Assembly (NCBI GenBank): GCA_903834845.1
Contig: CAILKW010000556.1
Span: forward strand, 1 to 34,832
Reading direction: 5' to 3'
DNA: 34,832 nucleotides
Source: an uncultured Bacteroidia bacterium
Lineage (GTDB): Bacteria; Bacteroidota; Bacteroidia; Bacteroidales; Prolixibacteraceae
Numbering within the stretch: position 1 is the stretch's first letter; each line of letters begins with the position of its first letter. The translations under genes were made by a program, and so were the position numbers. This document shows positions 32,165 to 34,832 of the stretch, piece by piece. The notes under the pieces were generated by a model. The model did not search any database. It saw only the letters and a list, made by a program, of their open reading frames with translations, and was not told the origin of the DNA.

Positions 32165-34832
32165 TCAGATTTTGAGCAATTCATTGAACATCCTGCAAAG
32201 AAAATGGAAGCTTTGATCATTTTTATCTCCCGTTTTGACAATAGTTTTAGCCTGTTCAAAGTCACCGGAATAAACGGCATTACACCACTGAACACTTTTT
32301 GAAGAAGGATTTTTTTCACGCAATGTTTTCATTATCTGATCACCATCGGTTTTATTTCCTGATTCTTTTAGTAACCATGCAGTCAAAAAGTCGTTAGCAT
32401 CAGATGATAAATTTTGCTGTACTGCTTTTTCAGTGATTTTAGTCTGAAATTCCTGAATTCTCCCTTTGTCTTTAAGTTTTTTATAACACTGCAGTGCGAT
32501 AAAATCTTCAAATCGTTCATCTACCAAATATGGCTTTCCAACACCCAGATTTGCAGGCCATTGCCTTGCCAGATCAATGCTTTCAAGAGCCTTCCGGTAT
32601 TTTTGAGCCTTCAGAAAGTCAAGTGCATTGCCAATGTTGGCATTTCTCCAGACAATCCTCCCATCGGTGGCTCCTTCATTTGGTAACACTTTTATTTTTT
32701 GAAGTAAACCGACACAAGCTGAATATTTTTGGTTCATTTCCAACATTTTAGCATGGTGAAGACCGAGGTAATAGTTTAGAGGATTTTTCATATAAAAGTT
32801 CCCTGATAATTCTTCAGCTTTCAGCATATTACCTTTTTCGTGATAAAATTTGGAGGCAAACAATCCGGCCCGCCAATCGTTCCCCGCAAGGGATAATGAC
32901 TTATCAACATCTGCCTGAGCTTGTTGACTTTCGACATCGGAAAGGCGGGAACGCGCAATGTAAAACGGATAAAAATCGGGTTTATCTTTGCAACTCATCC
33001 ACAGATTCTTACCCTTTTCATCAGCACCTGCATTCAGATAAATTAATCCGGTATAATATTTTACTTTCCAGTCATCCGACACCGATTGCGCCCATTCCAT
33101 CGGTTTGAGAGTTTCTATCCTGAAAGGAAATACAAGCAGAGGATTTTGCTCAAGAGCCTTTACTAATAGCGCCGAAGCGACTTGCTCTTTGCCTGTAAGG
33201 TGGTTCAGATAACCTTCCCAAAGTAAGACAACAGGATGATTCTGAGGTGCAGATTCAAGACTTTTCAAAGCATCGGTAAACTGTCCGTTGCGGAAATACC
33301 ACATTGCATATTCAAGGTAAGTTTCATGGGGTTGCTCACTTGTAATGTATTTTTGAATATTTGATTTGTTTTCGGAAGAAGGATCAGCAAGAAATCTTTC
33401 AAAACGGATAAAATGATTCAATGGATCTTTAGCTTCCAATTTTGCCAATTCCATATTTGCCTCAGTAAACATCCCGAGTTTTCGTAGAGAGAATAATTTC
33501 AACTCAATGGCATCTGATCCCATAAGGTTAAAATTAAGACTTTTATCAGCATAAATAAGAGCTTTACTGTAATCACCCTGTTGAAGAAAGACCGAAGCAA
33601 GGGCATTGTAGGCAGCACTTCGCTGTGAAATACCTGCTGAGGCAATCGAAAAACCATCAATAGCCGAAGTGGTATCCCCCAGAGCAAGTCCTGTCATTCC
33701 GTAAATCATATTTGCATCGGCATCATAAGTATCTATTGAAAGTGCTTTTAACGAATAATCCATTGCAGCGCGGTATTCCATTTTCCTGTATGAAAGGTTG
33801 GCCATACCTGTCAAAGCAGGTACAAACCAGGGTTCAACTTCCAACGATTTAAGGTACTCTACCTCAGCAGGTTTATACAATCGCTGACGTTCCTGTTCTT
33901 TCCCTTTAAGATAATGACCATAAGCTGTTTGCCAGTTAAAATCTGCCGGAGTCTCAACAGGGCGTTTTAACAGGTATTTTTCGCGATTGGCATCGAAAAG
34001 CATTTTATTTCCCATCCAGATAGTCAGGCTATTATAACTCCCCTTATATTTGAAAGAGCCGGTTGCAACCTGCATAGGATTGGAATGAACTTCTTTTGTA
34101 AAAACAGTTTCATTACCATTTCTGACCTCCAATTTTCCATCGGTTTTTTCATTGGGGCATAACCACACATTGAATGTTTCGCCTTGCTGCTGAAGATTTA
34201 CTGATCCTGAAGGAATGGCATATTTCAGCCCTTGTGTTTCCTTTACAGGAAACCAATATTCTGTCCATTCATCGGTTGACCCGGAAGCGAATCCCCGGTT
34301 TTTGAATGGAGTATTACTGCTCTCGCCTGCAGCCTGATTAAATAACCTTCCGGACTGTATTTCAGTGTATTGCCCGTCAGTATCGGTAAGCAGCTTTTCC
34401 CAAATCATCCCCTGATCTGACAATCCCCATATCCAGACTTTTTTTCCAGGCTTCTCGTCATAAGCGGAATAATGAACAAAGCCGAAATTGTCATTATGCC
34501 AGTAAGCACCATAAAAGCCTGTTGCTTCACCAAATACATGGTACGATTTGTATCCTTCGAAATTATTGTTCTCGTAAAAATTCAGTTTGCGCCCTTTTTC
34601 ATCGGTTGGCCAGGGGAAATGTTTCCCGTCGTGCCCGAGATGGTAATTTCCCGGAAAGGAATATTCAAGGTTTCCGGCAGTTTTTATTCCAAGGTTCATC
34701 CAGTGGTAATAGGATTGTTCAAGCTTTGTAGGATTGTCCCAAACTGAGCGAGTGGTGAAATAGGCTTTGTCTTTTTGCAAGTTTACCTCCACACTCCACC
34801 GGGTGCGCGATGGAAGATCAATAGCTCCGACA
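32165..34832 (-). CDS. DUF5107/TPR-repeat protein (N-terminus outside window)
   Basis: The frame is open to the right edge of the window, so the true start lies beyond 34832. A GTG at 34792 is internal, because residues upstream of it (AIDLPSRTRWSVEV) continue the domain. The visible 888 residues begin with a beta-rich domain containing WDNPTKLEQSYYHWMN, LGHDGKHFPWP, GFVHYSAYDEKPGKKVW and EWTEYWFPV, which fits the DUF5107 family of large Bacteroidota proteins. After KGKEQERQRLYKPAEVEYL it changes to helical tetratricopeptide repeats through most of the C-terminal half. Such proteins are commonly found next to glycoside hydrolases; their biochemical role is not established here. It shares the leftward orientation and lies 47 bp upstream of the GH95-like gene, so the two probably form an operon. 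Confidence 0.8.
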   Translation of the reverse strand, partial: VGAIDLPSRTRWSVEVNLQKDKAYFTTRSVWDNPTKLEQSYYHWMNLGIKTAGNLEYSFPGNYHLGHDGKHFPWPTDEKGRKLNFYENNNFEGYKSYHVFGEATGFYGAYWHNDNFGFVHYSAYDEKPGKKVWIWGLSDQGMIWEKLLTDTDGQYTEIQSGRLFNQAAGESSNTPFKNRGFASGSTDEWTEYWFPVKETQGLKYAIPSGSVNLQQQGETFNVWLCPNEKTDGKLEVRNGNETVFTKEVHSNPMQVATGSFKYKGSYNSLTIWMGNKMLFDANREKYLLKRPVETPADFNWQTAYGHYLKGKEQERQRLYKPAEVEYLKSLEVEPWFVPALTGMANLSYRKMEYRAAMDYSLKALSIDTYDADANMIYGMTGLALGDTTSAIDGFSIASAGISQRSAAYNALASVFLQQGDYSKALIYADKSLNFNLMGSDAIELKLFSLRKLGMFTEANMELAKLEAKDPLNHFIRFERFLADPSSENKSNIQKYITSEQPHETYLEYAMWYFRNGQFTDALKSLESAPQNHPVVLLWEGYLNHLTGKEQVASALLVKALEQNPLLVFPFRIETLKPMEWAQSVSDDWKVKYYTGLIYLNAGADEKGKNLWMSCKDKPDFYPFYIARSRLSDVESQQAQADVDKSLSLAGNDWRAGLFASKFYHEKGNMLKAEELSGNFYMKNPLNYYLGLHHAKMLEMNQKYSACVGLLQKIKVLPNEGATDGRIVWRNANIGNALDFLKAQKYRKALESIDLARQWPANLGVGKPYLVDERFEDFIALQCYKKLKDKGRIQEFQTKITEKAVQQNLSSDANDFLTAWLLKESGNKTDGDQIMKTLREKNPSSKSVQWCNAVYSGDFEQAKTIVKTGDKNDQSFHFLCRMFNELLKI

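Noticed and set aside
34790-34792. GTG as start codon of the DUF5107/TPR protein
   Set aside because: The reading frame stays open to the window edge and the upstream residues continue the same domain, so the start lies outside the window.
1-34832. tRNA, rRNA, transposase or integrase genes
   Set aside because: I looked on both strands and saw no such gene, so the apparent mosaic origin is not supported by an intact mobile element here.

Overview
This window looks like a polysaccharide utilization locus (PUL) of a Bacteroidota bacterium. The evidence is an adjacent SusC/SusD pair, an ECF sigma factor with a FecR-type anti-sigma factor, secreted and lipid-anchored glycoside hydrolases in a dense array, lipoboxes of Bacteroidota style and weak Shine-Dalgarno sequences. 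Every supported gene lies on the minus strand, so transcription runs from high to low coordinates. Genus cannot be decided from the sequence alone.

Layout, in direction of transcription (right to left). (a) 34832-29817: a large DUF5107/TPR protein cut by the window edge, then a divergent GH95-family (alpha-L-fucosidase/alpha-L-galactosidase) enzyme. (b) 29715-27680: ECF sigma factor and FecR anti-sigma factor, separated by about 356 bp that hold a pair of 39-bp direct repeats and an A/T palindrome. (c) 27535-22346: SusC-like TonB-dependent transporter with an N-terminal STN signalling domain, and its SusD-like lipoprotein, followed by a terminator-like hairpin. (d) 22230-1: a long run of hydrolases. 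In order these are a GH36-type alpha-galactosidase with a Tat-like leader; a large protein with IDR-DW motif (paralog 3); a GH32/GH43-like beta-propeller enzyme; a clan GH-D-like protein; a GH36-type lipoprotein; IDR-DW paralog 2; a second GH36/melibiase-like enzyme; a divergent GH29-like protein; two GH29 alpha-L-fucosidases; IDR-DW paralog 1; a doubtful small ORF; and the start of a second copy of the clan GH-D-like protein.

How they may work together. SusC/SusD would bind and import glycan fragments, and the sigma/FecR pair would couple transport to transcription through the STN domain. At least three GH29-type proteins and one GH95-type protein point to alpha-L-fucose (or alpha-L-galactose) caps. 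Three recognisable GH36-type enzymes and two related clan-D-like proteins point to alpha-galactosyl linkages. No sulfatase, polysaccharide lyase or obvious endo-acting enzyme is visible in the window. The target is therefore inferred to be an unsulfated glycan rich in fucose and galactose; this remains a hypothesis.

The most striking feature is the set of three strongly diverged paralogs (833-2926, 9739-11943, 17750-19951) sharing an N-terminal beta-rich region, a TIM-barrel-like core with an invariant IDR-x-DW motif, and an RGC-x-M C-terminus. I cannot assign them to a glycoside hydrolase family I know, and they are the best candidate here for an undescribed enzyme family. GC content varies visibly from gene to gene, which suggests the hydrolase array was assembled from several sources.
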